Positions 7,795-15,588 of a stretch of DNA of 64,000 nucleotides are shown here, in pieces. The first letter of the stretch is position 1, and every line of letters begins with the position of its first letter. Made by a program: the position numbers and the translations under genes. Source of the stretch: Streptomyces sp. NBC_01669 (lineage in GTDB: Bacteria; Actinomycetota; Actinomycetes; Streptomycetales; Streptomycetaceae); assembly GCF_026339735.1 (NCBI RefSeq), contig NZ_JAPEQG010000001.1, forward strand, positions 8,307,001 through 8,371,000, written 5' to 3'. The notes beneath the pieces are model-generated. The model saw nothing but the letters and a program-made list of their open reading frames with translations, searched no databases and was not told where the DNA came from.

Positions 7795-9044
7795 GAGCAC
7801 GCACCGCGGTCGTCAGCTCCGTCGCGGACCAAGGGGTGGCGGCCCTCACCAACATCCTGGTGCTGGTGGCGGCCGCACGGCTCTCCACCGTCGCCGACTT
7901 CGCCCGCTTCTCGGCCGTGTATCTCGTCTTCACGGTGCTGCTGGGGATCTCCGGCGCCTACACCGGACAGCCGCTCGTGCTGCGGCGCGGCGCCGGCGAG
8001 GAGGTGCGCGGCGCCTGCAGGTCGGCGGTCGACTTCACCCTGCTTGCCGCGTCGGCGCTCGGCGCGTTGCTGGCCGCGGTCTGCCTGTTCGTGCCCGGGG
8101 ACACCGCGCGCGCCCTGATGGTCCTGGGGCTCGTCCTGCCCGTCGTGCTCGGACAGGACGCCATGCGCTACGCCTTCTCCACCCTGCAGCGGCCGCACCT
8201 GGCGCTGGCGAGCGACGTGCTGCGGCTCGCCTGTGTGCTGGGCGCCCTGGCCGTCCAGCCGTACGGCGCCCCGGCCGCACGGCTCGTCGCCGTCTGGGGG
8301 CTGTCCGCGCTGCCCGCGCTGCTGCTCTCCGCCGCCCTGCTGCGCCGCCACGTCGCCGGTACGCAGCGGAGGTTGAAGGTCCTGATGGGGCGAGGACACC
8401 TCGGGCGGCGGTTCGTGGTCGAGTTCGGCGTGGGGAACGCGACCAGCCAGCTCTCCGTTCTCGGACTCGGTGTGTTCGGCAACCCCCTGGTCGTCGGCGC
8501 GCTGCGCGGCGCGACCACGCTCTTCGGACCGCTCAACGTGCTGTTCACCTCCGCCACCAGCTTCGGCCCACCCCTGCTCGGACGGCTCGGCTCCGAGCGG
8601 CGCCGGATACGCGCCACCGCCGGTCTGGCCGCGGTCCTGGCCGCCACCGCCGCGGTCTGGGCCTCCGCGCTCGCGCTGCTGCCCGACGGTGTGGGCCGCC
8701 ATCTGCTCGGTGACACCTGGCCCACGGCGGCGGCACTGCTGCCGGCGACCGGCAGCCAGTACACGGCGATGGCCGTCGGCACCTGCGGGCTGCTGGCGCT
8801 GCGGATGCTGGACCCGCGCACCACTCTCTCCATCCAGGTGGTGTTCTCGCTCGCCGCCGTCGCGTTCCTGGCGGGCGGCTACGCGGTCGGCGGCGTGCCG
8901 GGTGCTGCCTGGGGGCTGTGTCTGGGATCCGTCTGCAAGGCGGTGGCGACCTGGATCCGGGTGGCCGGGCTGCACCGGCGCACCGCACCCGCGCAGCCTC
9001 CGGTCAGCGTGTCCGTGGCCCGCCCCGGCCCCGGAAGCTCGTGA
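7791..9044 (+). CDS. Polysaccharide flippase (Wzx/MATE-like membrane protein)
   Basis: A 417-residue multi-spanning protein with roughly 12 hydrophobic segments and no catalytic motifs. It begins RTAVVSSVADQGVAALTNILVLVAAARL, like the first helices of Wzx/MviN-type exporters. GTG 7791 overlaps the preceding stop (GTGA). Its role would be to flip undecaprenyl-linked repeat units across the membrane. It sits next to a Wzy-like polymerase encoded on the other strand, with 41 bases of convergent overlap, as expected for a Wzx/Wzy pathway. Confidence 0.82.
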   Translation: MRARTAVVSSVADQGVAALTNILVLVAAARLSTVADFARFSAVYLVFTVLLGISGAYTGQPLVLRRGAGEEVRGACRSAVDFTLLAASALGALLAAVCLFVPGDTARALMVLGLVLPVVLGQDAMRYAFSTLQRPHLALASDVLRLACVLGALAVQPYGAPAARLVAVWGLSALPALLLSAALLRRHVAGTQRRLKVLMGRGHLGRRFVVEFGVGNATSQLSVLGLGVFGNPLVVGALRGATTLFGPLNVLFTSATSFGPPLLGRLGSERRRIRATAGLAAVLAATAAVWASALALLPDGVGRHLLGDTWPTAAALLPATGSQYTAMAVGTCGLLALRMLDPRTTLSIQVVFSLAAVAFLAGGYAVGGVPGAAWGLCLGSVCKAVATWIRVAGLHRRTAPAQPPVSVSVARPGPGSS

Positions 9045-10518
9045 CCAGCAGCAGGCAGAGTGCTCCGATGGCCAGCTTCCCGACGGACTGCAGCAGCGGT
9101 CCGCGCAGCAGGATGAATGTGTACCCGGCGATCAGCGGTGCCGCGATGGCCAGGACACTTCCGGGCCCGGGTCCGTCCCGGGACACCGCCAGCGCGTAAC
9201 GGCGGTCGGTGCGCGCGGCGGCGTACCCGATCAGTGCGAGACCGCCGACCATCCCCGGCGCGCCGAAGTCGACCCAGAACTCGGTCCACAGCGGCGCCGA
9301 GAGGTTGGTCATGTTCATCCCCATCCACTGGCCGACCCGGACCCCGGTGTCCTCCGGCTTGCCGCTCCACACCGCCCGCGGCACGAAGAACAGTGCGGAG
9401 CCGGCCAGTTGACGCCCGTACGTGTGGTCACGGGTGTCGACCCAGGAGATGGTGTTCGCGAACATCACCGTCTGGTCGTAATCCTTCGTCGCCAGTGGTT
9501 CGAAGACGGACGACGACTGCACCGGCCGGTACCCGGCGTCGTCGTATCGGAACCGGTCCGCGTACGGGAACAGCACCAGAGCCCCGACCACCCCCATCGC
9601 GAGCACCGACCGGTACATCGCGGCGCTGCTCGGGAACGCGGTGAAGAGGAGCGAGACCAGCACCGTCAGGAACCAGTAACGGGCATTGGAGATAGGGTTG
9701 TTGACGATGATGTTGAGAATCGCCAGCGCCAGCCAGACCAGAACCGTCGAGGGGGAGCGGCGGGCCCGCCGCGAGGTCACCAGCCGACGGGTGTAGAACA
9801 GCAGCGCCAACAGGGCGGGCACCGTACCGAAGCCCTTGAGGAAGGCGGAGCCCACGTTCGACTCGGAGGACGCGACCGAGCTGACGGCGACGGTGGCGCT
9901 GATCTCCTGGCGGCTGGTGAAGAAGATGGCGGGCCCGCCGAGCTTCAGGATGTAGTACCCGCTCGCGGCGAACGCGAGCAGCACCAGCAGCCGGAGCCTG
10001 ATCCGGTGCGCGGTGGCCGGGCCGCTCCCGCTGCGCGCCGCCGTGCGCCGGCGCAGCGGCCGCCGGGACGCCAGCAGCGCACCGAGGTCGAACGCCGCGC
10101 AGCCCACCAGGATCAGCGAGATCGCCGTCACCAGGTCCGACCGGGGCCCGACCATCGGCGTCGGGGTCTGGCCGATGACCGCCTGGGCGAACGGAGCCAC
10201 CCCCATCGCGATGTACACGAACATCCAGAAGACGCCCTGGAGCAGCCGCCGTCCGGTCGACAGGATCATCGTGGCCAGCCGCGCACCCGCATAGCAGGTC
10301 AGGACGAGCTGCAGCCAGTAGGCGGTGTCGCGGACGCCCGTGCCCGGCTGGGCGGCGATCACCGCGGGCAGGAAGCAGACCAGGCCGAGGATGAGCGGCA
10401 CGGCCAGCGCCCGCGAGAGCATCGCCCAGGACATCGGCCTCGCCGGAGGCCGGACCCGCCGGCCATCGCCACCCCGCCGTACGGGTACGGGCGGCGCCGT
10501 CTCGTGCACGGACGTCAT
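9004..10518 (-). CDS. O-antigen/EPS polymerase (Wzy-like)
   Basis: A 504-residue integral membrane protein with about 11 hydrophobic segments and a large extracytoplasmic loop after the middle (ATKDYDQTVMFANTISW to SAPLWTEFWVDFG), the architecture of Wzy polymerases that link repeat units on undecaprenyl diphosphate. NNPISNARYWFL and EFWVDFGAPGM resemble segments of the Wzy/O-antigen ligase group. I place the start at ATG 10518, preceded by GGGGGA; an in-frame ATG at 10548 lacks a site. Sequence divergence is normal in this family, so the call rests on topology and neighbours. Confidence 0.78.
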   Translation of the reverse strand: MTSVHETAPPVPVRRGGDGRRVRPPARPMSWAMLSRALAVPLILGLVCFLPAVIAAQPGTGVRDTAYWLQLVLTCYAGARLATMILSTGRRLLQGVFWMFVYIAMGVAPFAQAVIGQTPTPMVGPRSDLVTAISLILVGCAAFDLGALLASRRPLRRRTAARSGSGPATAHRIRLRLLVLLAFAASGYYILKLGGPAIFFTSRQEISATVAVSSVASSESNVGSAFLKGFGTVPALLALLFYTRRLVTSRRARRSPSTVLVWLALAILNIIVNNPISNARYWFLTVLVSLLFTAFPSSAAMYRSVLAMGVVGALVLFPYADRFRYDDAGYRPVQSSSVFEPLATKDYDQTVMFANTISWVDTRDHTYGRQLAGSALFFVPRAVWSGKPEDTGVRVGQWMGMNMTNLSAPLWTEFWVDFGAPGMVGGLALIGYAAARTDRRYALAVSRDGPGPGSVLAIAAPLIAGYTFILLRGPLLQSVGKLAIGALCLLLVTSFRGRGGPRTR

Positions 10519-10580
10519 ACGTCCCCCGTTCCGTGGATCGGTGAACACTCTAACGAATCAACCCACTTGGGGTAATCAGG

Positions 10581-10598
10581 ATGACTACTCTGTGAAGA
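10581..10598 (+). promoter_or_regulatory. Conserved upstream element, copy 2, overlapping a small inverted repeat
   Basis: Second copy of ATGAC-N4-CTGTGAAGA (see 4732-4749), 27 bases before the GTG start at 10625. It overlaps a perfect inverted repeat TACTCT-gtga-AGAGTA at 10586-10601. It lies between the divergent polymerase and glycosyltransferase genes. Confidence 0.4.
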
Positions 10599-10624
10599 GT
10601 AGGCCGAGGTCGAGGGGAACCCTG

Positions 10625-11791
10625 GTGAAAATCCTGCACATCGTCACACTGCACACTCCGGACCATGCGTTCGGTGGTCCGACCCGGGTGGCGCTCAACC
10701 TGTCGAAGGTCCAGCGTGCCCATGGCGACGACGCCCGGATCCTGGCGCTCGGCGACGGCTTCGTCGGCGAGCTGCCGAGCGAGGTCGAGGGCGTGCCCGC
10801 CCACCTCTTCCAAGCCCGTCACCTCCTGCCGATGTTCGAGGTCAGCGGCATCACATCGGGCGCGCTGCTGCTGGCCGCCCGGCGCCGGATGCGCGGGGCG
10901 GATCTCGTCCATGTCCATCTGATGCGCGACCTGGTGACGCTGCCCGCCGCCCTCCTCGCGCTGGCCCTGCGCCGCCCGCTGGTCGTCCAGACACACGGCA
11001 TGGTGGACCCGACCGAGAAGCGCGTCGCCCAGCTGACCGACCTGCTGGGCGTACGGAAGGTGCTGCGCGGCGCCGACGCGGTGCTGCACCTGACCGAGAT
11101 GGAGCGCCTCGATGTGAATGCCGTGGCCGCCCCGGTGCCGCTCACCCGCACCGTGCGGCTGGTCAACGGCGTACGCCCGCAGAAGCGCAAGCCCGCCCGG
11201 GACCCGGGGCAGCCGCCGACAGTGCTCTTCCTGGCCCGGATCCAGGAGCGCAAGCGCCCGGAGGACTTCGTCGCCGCGATGCCCGCAGTCCTTGCGAAGT
11301 ACCCGGACGCCCGGTTCGTGCTGGCAGGACCGGACACCGGAGCACTCCCCGGAACGCTGGAACTGGCCGCGAGACTGGGAGTGCTGGAGTCGCTCGACCA
11401 TGTGGGACCGCTCGGCCATGAAGAGGTGCTCGCCGCCGGACGGCGCGCCGATGTGTACGTACTGCCGTCGATCGAGGAACCCCTCGGGGTCTCGGTCCTC
11501 GAAGCGATGTCGGTCGGTACGCCCGTGGTGATCACCCGTACCTGCGGGCTGGGCCCCGATGTCGCGGAGGCCGGGGCGGGCCGGGTGATCGACAGTCGGG
11601 TCGGCGAGGACGAGGCCAACGCCCAGAAGGTCGCGCAGGCGATCCTCGAACTCCTGGAGCCGAAGACCAACGCCGAAGCTGGAAACGCTGCGTGGCAGCT
11701 GGTCAATGAGCACTTCACCATCAAGGCCGTGGCGCAGACCCTCCGGCGGACCTATGAGGACGTGGTCCGCCGGAAGGCCGCACTCCGCTGA
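10625..11791 (+). CDS. Glycosyltransferase family 4
   Basis: A 388-residue GT-B glycosyltransferase. It opens KILHIVTLHTPDHAFGGPTR, with the GG loop that contacts substrate phosphates. Its C-terminal domain has VLFLARIQERKRPEDFV and the E-x7-E motif in PSIEEPLGVSVLEAMSVGTPVV. GTG 10625 is preceded by GAGGGG at usable distance. It is a monocistronic plus-strand gene facing the minus-strand GT2 cluster and would add one sugar of the repeat unit in the cytoplasm. Donor and linkage cannot be inferred. Confidence 0.88.
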   Translation: MKILHIVTLHTPDHAFGGPTRVALNLSKVQRAHGDDARILALGDGFVGELPSEVEGVPAHLFQARHLLPMFEVSGITSGALLLAARRRMRGADLVHVHLMRDLVTLPAALLALALRRPLVVQTHGMVDPTEKRVAQLTDLLGVRKVLRGADAVLHLTEMERLDVNAVAAPVPLTRTVRLVNGVRPQKRKPARDPGQPPTVLFLARIQERKRPEDFVAAMPAVLAKYPDARFVLAGPDTGALPGTLELAARLGVLESLDHVGPLGHEEVLAAGRRADVYVLPSIEEPLGVSVLEAMSVGTPVVITRTCGLGPDVAEAGAGRVIDSRVGEDEANAQKVAQAILELLEPKTNAEAGNAAWQLVNEHFTIKAVAQTLRRTYEDVVRRKAALR

Positions 11792-11813
11792 CACCGGAAA
11801 CGGTGCGGGAGGT

Positions 11814-12641
11814 TCACCCCACCTTGCCCTCACGGGACTTGAGGGCGATCTGCCACCGGTAGAAACTCATCGCCAGCGCGAAGTCGAAGCCCGCCCGCCC
11901 GTCGAGGAAGCCCCGCCGGTAGACGTACATGTACGCGAACGACACCAGCGGCTTGAACGGCGCCTTGTGGAACAGCTGCCCCTGGCGCGACTTCACCTTC
12001 CGGACCTGCTCCTTGACGTCCGGATGGTGCTCCAGCCACGCCTCCCAGTCCGAGTAGCGGTTGTGCCGCTCGAACCACGCCGTCACCGGGTCGAGGTCCT
12101 GGTGCTCGATCGGGTTGCGGAGCGCACCCGCCGTCGGCGCGACCGGCTGGTAGTGCCCCTCGACCTCGCCGATCCCGGGCGCCGCAAGATCCCCGACCTC
12201 CGGATAGTGGCACCGGGTCCGGTCGGTCAGGGACCGCTTGCGGATGGTGTACCCGTGGCGCAGCCTCCGGCCCGAGAACCAGTAGCCCAGCGGGATGTCG
12301 TACGCCGCCGGCTTCGGTGCCCCGGGATCGGCGAAGATCTGCCGCAGCTCGGCCAGCAGACCGGGACTGAGCCGCTCGTCGCCGTCGAGCAGCAGGATCC
12401 AGTCGAGGTCCGTGCGGACGTTCTCCAGGCACCACTGCTTCTTCCGCGGATGACCGCCGTCCCAGGTGTACGTGACCACCTCGGCGCCGCAGCTCTCGGC
12501 GATCTTCGCCGTGTCGTCGGTGCTGTGCGAGTCGACGACAACGACCGCCTCGAAGTGGCCGAGGACCGATTTCACCGCCTCGGCGATGTTGAGGCCCTCG
12601 TTCTTCGTGGGGATCGCCACGGCTATCGGCAGCTTGCTCAT
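11814..12641 (-). CDS. Glycosyltransferase family 2 (WaaE/KdtX-like)
   Basis: A 275-residue GT-A enzyme. It begins IAVAIPTKNEGLNIAEAVKS, followed by the acidic donor motifs VVVDSHSTDD and LLLDGDERLSP. The region GYWFSGRRLRHG and the basic C-terminus resemble WaaE/KdtX-like beta-glycosyltransferases. It would use a nucleotide sugar to extend a membrane-bound acceptor. The start ATG 12641 overlaps the stop of the upstream lipoprotein gene (ATGA), making it the last member of a five-gene chain beginning at GDP-mannose dehydratase. Confidence 0.87.
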   Translation of the reverse strand: MSKLPIAVAIPTKNEGLNIAEAVKSVLGHFEAVVVVDSHSTDDTAKIAESCGAEVVTYTWDGGHPRKKQWCLENVRTDLDWILLLDGDERLSPGLLAELRQIFADPGAPKPAAYDIPLGYWFSGRRLRHGYTIRKRSLTDRTRCHYPEVGDLAAPGIGEVEGHYQPVAPTAGALRNPIEHQDLDPVTAWFERHNRYSDWEAWLEHHPDVKEQVRKVKSRQGQLFHKAPFKPLVSFAYMYVYRRGFLDGRAGFDFALAMSFYRWQIALKSREGKVG

Positions 12642-13336
12642 CCCTTGTCTCCTTCGGGCAGCCAGGCGTAGCAGCCTGTGGAGGTGAAGGCGCGGGCCGT
12701 CGTCGCGACGGTGATCCCCACCCGCTTCCCGGAGCCGGAGGTGCCCGACGCCAGGTTCTTGCCGCCCGCCCCCGTGACCTGCCAGGTGCAGCTCTTCGTG
12801 GGGGTGACGGCGTAGTAGCGGCCCGGCCGGATCTGCTGGTTCTTGTACGTGCCGTCGGCGTACCCCAGAGCGGCCCGGTCCACCAGGTCCTGATGGTCGG
12901 TGCAGAGGTGCGCGACAGCGGGCTTCGCACCGGCGACCTCGCCGGTGACGATGGCCGCGACCGCGGTGTCCTTGTCGACCTTGACCAGGTACGACAGCTT
13001 GTCGCAGGTCTCCTGGCCGGTCTGGAGCACCGCTGCCGGGTCCATGCCCTTGGGCACCCGGTCGACCAGGTACTCCTTCTGCTTCTTCGTGAAGGAGCCG
13101 GTGGCCGGGGTGAGTTCGTCGGTGGGCAGTTTCGGTGGTTCGCTCGTCTTCTTCGCCGACGGGCCGGCGGACGCGTCGGCGTCGGGCCCGGCCGTCGCCC
13201 CCGCGACGGGGGACTCGGCGGCCGACGGCTTCGCGCCACCCGCCTCCCGGTGTTTTCCGTCGGAGGACGAGCCGCAGGCGGCCAGCGCCGCCGTCAGTAC
13301 GACGACGGCGGCGCCGGCCAGGAACGGATACCTCAT
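12638..13336 (-). CDS. Secreted lipoprotein of unknown function
   Basis: A 232-residue protein with a signal peptide ending in the lipobox LAAC (lipidated C21), then a Ser/Ala/Lys-rich spacer to about residue 75 and a compact domain with four further cysteines (TCDKL, HLCTDH, CTWQV, GCYAWL) that may pair as disulfides. It should sit on the outer face of the membrane. I do not recognise the domain. It is coupled by four-base overlaps to the LamG protein upstream and the GT2 gene downstream, so it is probably part of polymer export or attachment. Confidence 0.8.
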   Translation of the reverse strand: MRYPFLAGAAVVVLTAALAACGSSSDGKHREAGGAKPSAAESPVAGATAGPDADASAGPSAKKTSEPPKLPTDELTPATGSFTKKQKEYLVDRVPKGMDPAAVLQTGQETCDKLSYLVKVDKDTAVAAIVTGEVAGAKPAVAHLCTDHQDLVDRAALGYADGTYKNQQIRPGRYYAVTPTKSCTWQVTGAGGKNLASGTSGSGKRVGITVATTARAFTSTGCYAWLPEGDKG

Positions 13337-15588
13337 CCACCCGTCCTCAGGGCGTAGTGGGCACTGATCGTGGAGCTGCTGAGCGCGGTCGGGTAGACGG
13401 CGGTCTCGTCGATCTGCCCGGCGAAGAAGTCGCTCGTCGGACGGTTCGGCCAGCTGCCCAGGTTGTCCCCGCCGACCCGCCAGTACCCGTTGTAGCTCTC
13501 GTTGGCGGTGTACAGGATGTTGGACGCGCGCAGCTGTCCGTCCACGTACAACGCCATGCCGGAGCTGCCCTGCGTGGCGACGACATGGTGCCAGGTGCCG
13601 TCGTTGTAGGCCCCGGAGGTGGTGATGGTCCGGGTGCCGCCGCTGTAGACGCCGAAGGTCAGCCGCCCGTCATTGAGCATGTACACATGCTTGTCGTACT
13701 GGTTGCTGTTCTGCATGGTCAGGTTGCCGAAGCCGATGATCTTCCCTCCTCTGGTGGTGGTTGTCTTGATCCAGGTCTCCACCGAGAACTTGGTCGGCTG
13801 CGCATGCCGCTTGTTGCTGTACGCGTACTGGGTGGAGCCGTTGAAGCCGATCGCGGTCGACGGTCCGGAGACCGCGGCCGGAGTCTGCCGGTAGGCCGGA
13901 GCGTTGCGCAGGAAGCCGTTGTCCAGACCGGTCCCGGTGTCGGCGGCGAACGTCGACGTCCCCTCGTCGTACCGCCAGTACAGCGACGCGCCGTCGGCGA
14001 GCACCCTGGCCGGGTAACTCTCCGCCGCGGAGGCCACGATGGCGGTCTGGGCGGGGGACTTGGCGCTCGTGTTGGTGCCGTCGCTCGCGCTGATCCGATA
14101 CGTGTGTGTCTCGCCCGGAGCCACGTCGGTGTCGGTCCACCTCAGCTGCGGCCGGTCCCAGAACACCGAGCTCCCCGTGGTCGTGTACACGGGGGTGCTC
14201 GCACCGTCCTTGTAGATCCGGTACGTGAGTTCGCCGTCGTCGGTGTCGAAGCTGGTCTGCCAGTTGACCTCGACCTTGCCCGCGGCGACCGTGGAGAGGC
14301 TGACGTTGGGCACCCACGGGGCCCCGGTGTCCGGACCGTCGGCGAACCGGGTCAGGCCCTGCTGCGCGGAGCCGTTGACCGTGGTGAACTCACCGCCGAC
14401 CCACAGGTAGTGGTGCCCACCCTGGTCGGTCTGGGCCATCACCCGCGGTCCGACCGGCTCCCCGATGCCGTCGTTGGTGTCCGGGAACCACGGCAGCAGT
14501 TTTGGATCGTTCACCGACTGGGCGAGGAGATGCTTGCGCGGCTGGTCGGGGAACTCGCCCATGCTGGAGCAGTCATGGGCGTGACTGCCGCTGTACAGGA
14601 CCCCGTCGTGGACCAGCACGGCCTGCGTGGCGCCGAGGCAGGTGTCCCGCCAGCGCTGCTCGAAGTTGCTGAGGTTCAGCGCGATCCGCCCGTCGAAGAC
14701 ACCACCTCCGGTGCCTTCGTTGGCGGTGTAGAAGCCGGTGGCGTCCGTGGTCAGGTCCTGCACCGTGGAGGTGTCCGGGATGAAGCCCGGGTAGCTCTTG
14801 GTGATCGCACCCGTGGTGGCGTCCACGACGGCGAGGGCGTGCGAGGTGGTGCCGTTGACGGTGAAGAAGTCGCCGCCGATCAGCACATGCTGCCCGTCGG
14901 GCGTCACCTGGACGGCCCGGCCCACCTCGTCCGTATTGGCCGTCCACGGCTTCAGCTGGGCGCCGGTGGTGACCGCGGCGAACTTGTTCCGGGTCTGCCC
15001 TGCGACGGTGTTGAAGTCGCCGCCCAGATAGACGGTGTCGTCCGTGACGGACAGGGCCCGTACGGTCGCCGAGACGGCGACCTTGAAGTCCTGGCGCGGG
15101 GTGCAGGTCGCCGTGTCGATCGCGGCGATATTGCTGACGCCGACCCCGTTCACCGCACCGAACTGCCCACCCGCGTACAGCGTGGTGTTGTCGGGGGAGA
15201 GGGCGAGGGCCCGAACGGTCGCCGTTCCGGAGGAGAGGGTGAACGACAGGCTGCAGCCGGTCGGTGCGCCGGTCGCCGCGTCGAACGCGGCGAAGTTGAC
15301 CGCGGGCTGTTCGGATGTGCCGGCTGCCGCGCCCGGGGGACGGACGGTGGAGAAGGTGCCACCGGTGTAAACGACCCCGCCCGTGGCAGCCATCGACCAG
15401 ACGATGCCGTTGGTCTGCCAGGTGGAGAGGTCGTCCGCGGTGAGGGAGACCGGCGGTGTGAGAGCCGCCGCCGGGGAGGCCCCGACCGCGGTCGCGGCCA
15501 GGGCTCCGGCGAGCAGGCAGAGCGCGGCGGACGCGGCACGCACCCGGCCACGTCCCGCGCGTCTGCGCCCCGTACTTCCGTTCATCAT
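13333..15588 (-). CDS. Secreted beta-propeller / fibronectin III / LamG protein
   Basis: A 751-residue exported protein. Residues 1-42 form a long Arg-rich signal peptide ending ASPAAA. Residues about 45-420 consist of repeats with VYTGGTFSTV, LYAGGQFGAV, VYLGGDFNTV, VLIGGDFFTV and LWVGGEFTTV, typical of delta-60-like beta-propellers. About 430-520 is a fibronectin III domain (VEVNWQTS...TYRIYKDG). About 540-750 is a LamG/concanavalin-like domain with FSVETWIKT, WHHVVATQG and YVDGQLRAS, a fold that binds glycans. It is paralogous to the next gene and coupled to neighbours by ATGA overlaps. I infer a surface protein that binds the polymer or substrate. Confidence 0.88.
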   Translation of the reverse strand: MMNGSTGRRRAGRGRVRAASAALCLLAGALAATAVGASPAAALTPPVSLTADDLSTWQTNGIVWSMAATGGVVYTGGTFSTVRPPGAAAGTSEQPAVNFAAFDAATGAPTGCSLSFTLSSGTATVRALALSPDNTTLYAGGQFGAVNGVGVSNIAAIDTATCTPRQDFKVAVSATVRALSVTDDTVYLGGDFNTVAGQTRNKFAAVTTGAQLKPWTANTDEVGRAVQVTPDGQHVLIGGDFFTVNGTTSHALAVVDATTGAITKSYPGFIPDTSTVQDLTTDATGFYTANEGTGGGVFDGRIALNLSNFEQRWRDTCLGATQAVLVHDGVLYSGSHAHDCSSMGEFPDQPRKHLLAQSVNDPKLLPWFPDTNDGIGEPVGPRVMAQTDQGGHHYLWVGGEFTTVNGSAQQGLTRFADGPDTGAPWVPNVSLSTVAAGKVEVNWQTSFDTDDGELTYRIYKDGASTPVYTTTGSSVFWDRPQLRWTDTDVAPGETHTYRISASDGTNTSAKSPAQTAIVASAAESYPARVLADGASLYWRYDEGTSTFAADTGTGLDNGFLRNAPAYRQTPAAVSGPSTAIGFNGSTQYAYSNKRHAQPTKFSVETWIKTTTTRGGKIIGFGNLTMQNSNQYDKHVYMLNDGRLTFGVYSGGTRTITTSGAYNDGTWHHVVATQGSSGMALYVDGQLRASNILYTANESYNGYWRVGGDNLGSWPNRPTSDFFAGQIDETAVYPTALSSSTISAHYALRTGG

